Positions 63,316 to 64,000 of a DNA stretch of 64,000 bases are shown here, piece after piece (position 1 is the first letter of the stretch; the number at the start of each line of letters is the position of its first letter). The position numbers and the translations under genes were made by a program. Source of the DNA: Alviniconcha marisindica (taxonomy: Eukaryota; Mollusca; Gastropoda; Provannidae); contig JABMCL010001555.1 in NCBI GenBank assembly GCA_018857735.1, forward strand, positions 938,501-1,002,500, read 5' to 3'. The notes beneath the pieces are model-generated. The model saw only the letters and a program-made list of their open reading frames with translations. It was not told where the DNA came from and did not search any database.

Positions 63316-63850
63316 ACGCAACGCAACAGGAAAGTCAGTGTGAAGTTCCAGCATGCTGCCCTCAATGAGGAGAGTCTGAAGTGAGGCAGTGATGCCCCCC
63401 CCCCCCCCCTTCCCCAACCACCCCCCAAGCGCAATGGAACAGGAAAGTCGGTGTGAAGTTCCAGCATGCCACCCTCAACGAGGAGAGTCATGAACGTCAG
63501 TGCCAAGATCTCAAGTTTTCTTCAAAACTTGTCTCTCCCCCAACCACCCCCCAAAGACGCAACGCAACAGGAAAGTCAGTGTGAAGTTCCAGCATGTCAC
63601 CCTCAATGAGGAGAGTCTAAGTGAGCTAACCCCCCCCCCCCCCGATGCAACGCAACAGGAAAGTCAGTGTGAAGTTCCAGCATGCTGCCCTCAAGGAGGA
63701 GAGTCTGAAGTGAGGCAGTGATGCCCCCCCCCTCCCCCAACCACCCCCCAAAGATGCAACGCAACAGGAAAGTCAGTGTGAAGTTCCAGCATGCCGCCCT
63801 CAATGAGGAGAGTCTGAAGTGAGGCAGTGATGCCCCCCCCCCCCCAAAGC
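63316..63850. repeat. ~85-110-bp minisatellite carrying an acceptor pyrimidine tract
   Basis: About five units containing GATGCAACGCAACAGGAAAG, TCAGTGTGAAGTTCCAGCAT and a poly-C run. On the minus strand each has CTGTTGCGTTGCGTCTTT, identical to the tract just before the TTTCCCAG acceptor at 63307, but with the AG replaced by G-rich sequence. Confidence 0.95.
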
Positions 63851-64000
63851 TCTCAAGTCTTCTTCAAAACTTGTCTCTTCTATTAATATGCCCACCTGCA
63901 TCCTCTTTCTCTGTCCTTCTGTCCTCATGTTCAGTTTCTATTATCCTCCCTACTGCACCCCTCTCAATAAACAAACACAGGTGGGGGGTAGGTGAGTGGG

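Overview
The window is animal nuclear DNA. Coding exons are small and split by long introns with GT-AG boundaries. It contains tRNA-derived SINEs with Pol III A and B boxes, many (AC)n and (GA)n microsatellites, long poly-C runs, and more than twenty minisatellite arrays. The two recognisable genes are metazoan, and the repeat-rich, T-rich non-coding strands suggest a lophotrochozoan, most likely a gastropod mollusc. That placement is inference, because no species-diagnostic gene is present.

Layout. (1) 1-10.5 kb: T/G-rich plus-strand sequence with several minisatellites and no convincing coding exon, ending in AATAAA at 10515 followed by a GT tract. It looks like the 3' part (introns and/or a long 3' UTR) of a gene entering from the left. 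(2) 10.6-13.4 kb: an unusual unit-copy region with a large imperfect inverted repeat and scattered GGGGGAACTTCG-type motifs. (3) 14.0-34.1 kb, plus strand: a 16-exon gene model of about 853 codons whose splice phases all agree. It has an N-terminal coiled coil, an acidic Ser/Pro-rich middle and a Phe/Gly/Ser-rich C-terminus, and resembles SIX6OS1 (C14orf39), a synaptonemal-complex central-element protein. (4) 34.1-44.2 kb: the gap between two convergent genes, mostly the presumed long 3' UTR or flank of the minus-strand gene, with three more minisatellites. (5) 44.2-63.3 kb, minus strand: the last 12 coding exons of an ACAP-family ArfGAP (coiled-coil/PH/ArfGAP/ankyrin), running from the exon before the ArfGAP zinc finger to the stop codon. 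Its BAR and PH exons lie beyond the right edge. (6) About 54.4-55.6 kb: two or three phase-compatible plus-strand exon-like segments inside an ACAP intron.

The main discovery candidate is not a protein. In both genes the minisatellites sit at splice junctions. In at least five cases the repeat unit contains the junction itself plus flanking exon bases: donors at 33237, 46266, 49757 and 60551, and the acceptor at 46660. In several others the array runs to within a few tens of bases of a junction (17907, 27806, 62614, 63306). Each such array therefore carries roughly 6-30 copies of a donor or acceptor beside the real one. Many arrays are also G/T-rich on the transcribed-sense strand of their host gene, so their composition flips between the plus-strand and minus-strand gene.

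Two arrays are built on short motifs that match transcription-factor consensus sites: TCAAGGTCA (ERR/NR5A type) at 62.6-63.05 kb and GGACWTGTCC (p53-family half-site) at 28.15-28.8 kb. All exon boundaries were called by eye from sequence, phase continuity and family resemblance. No search or computation was run.
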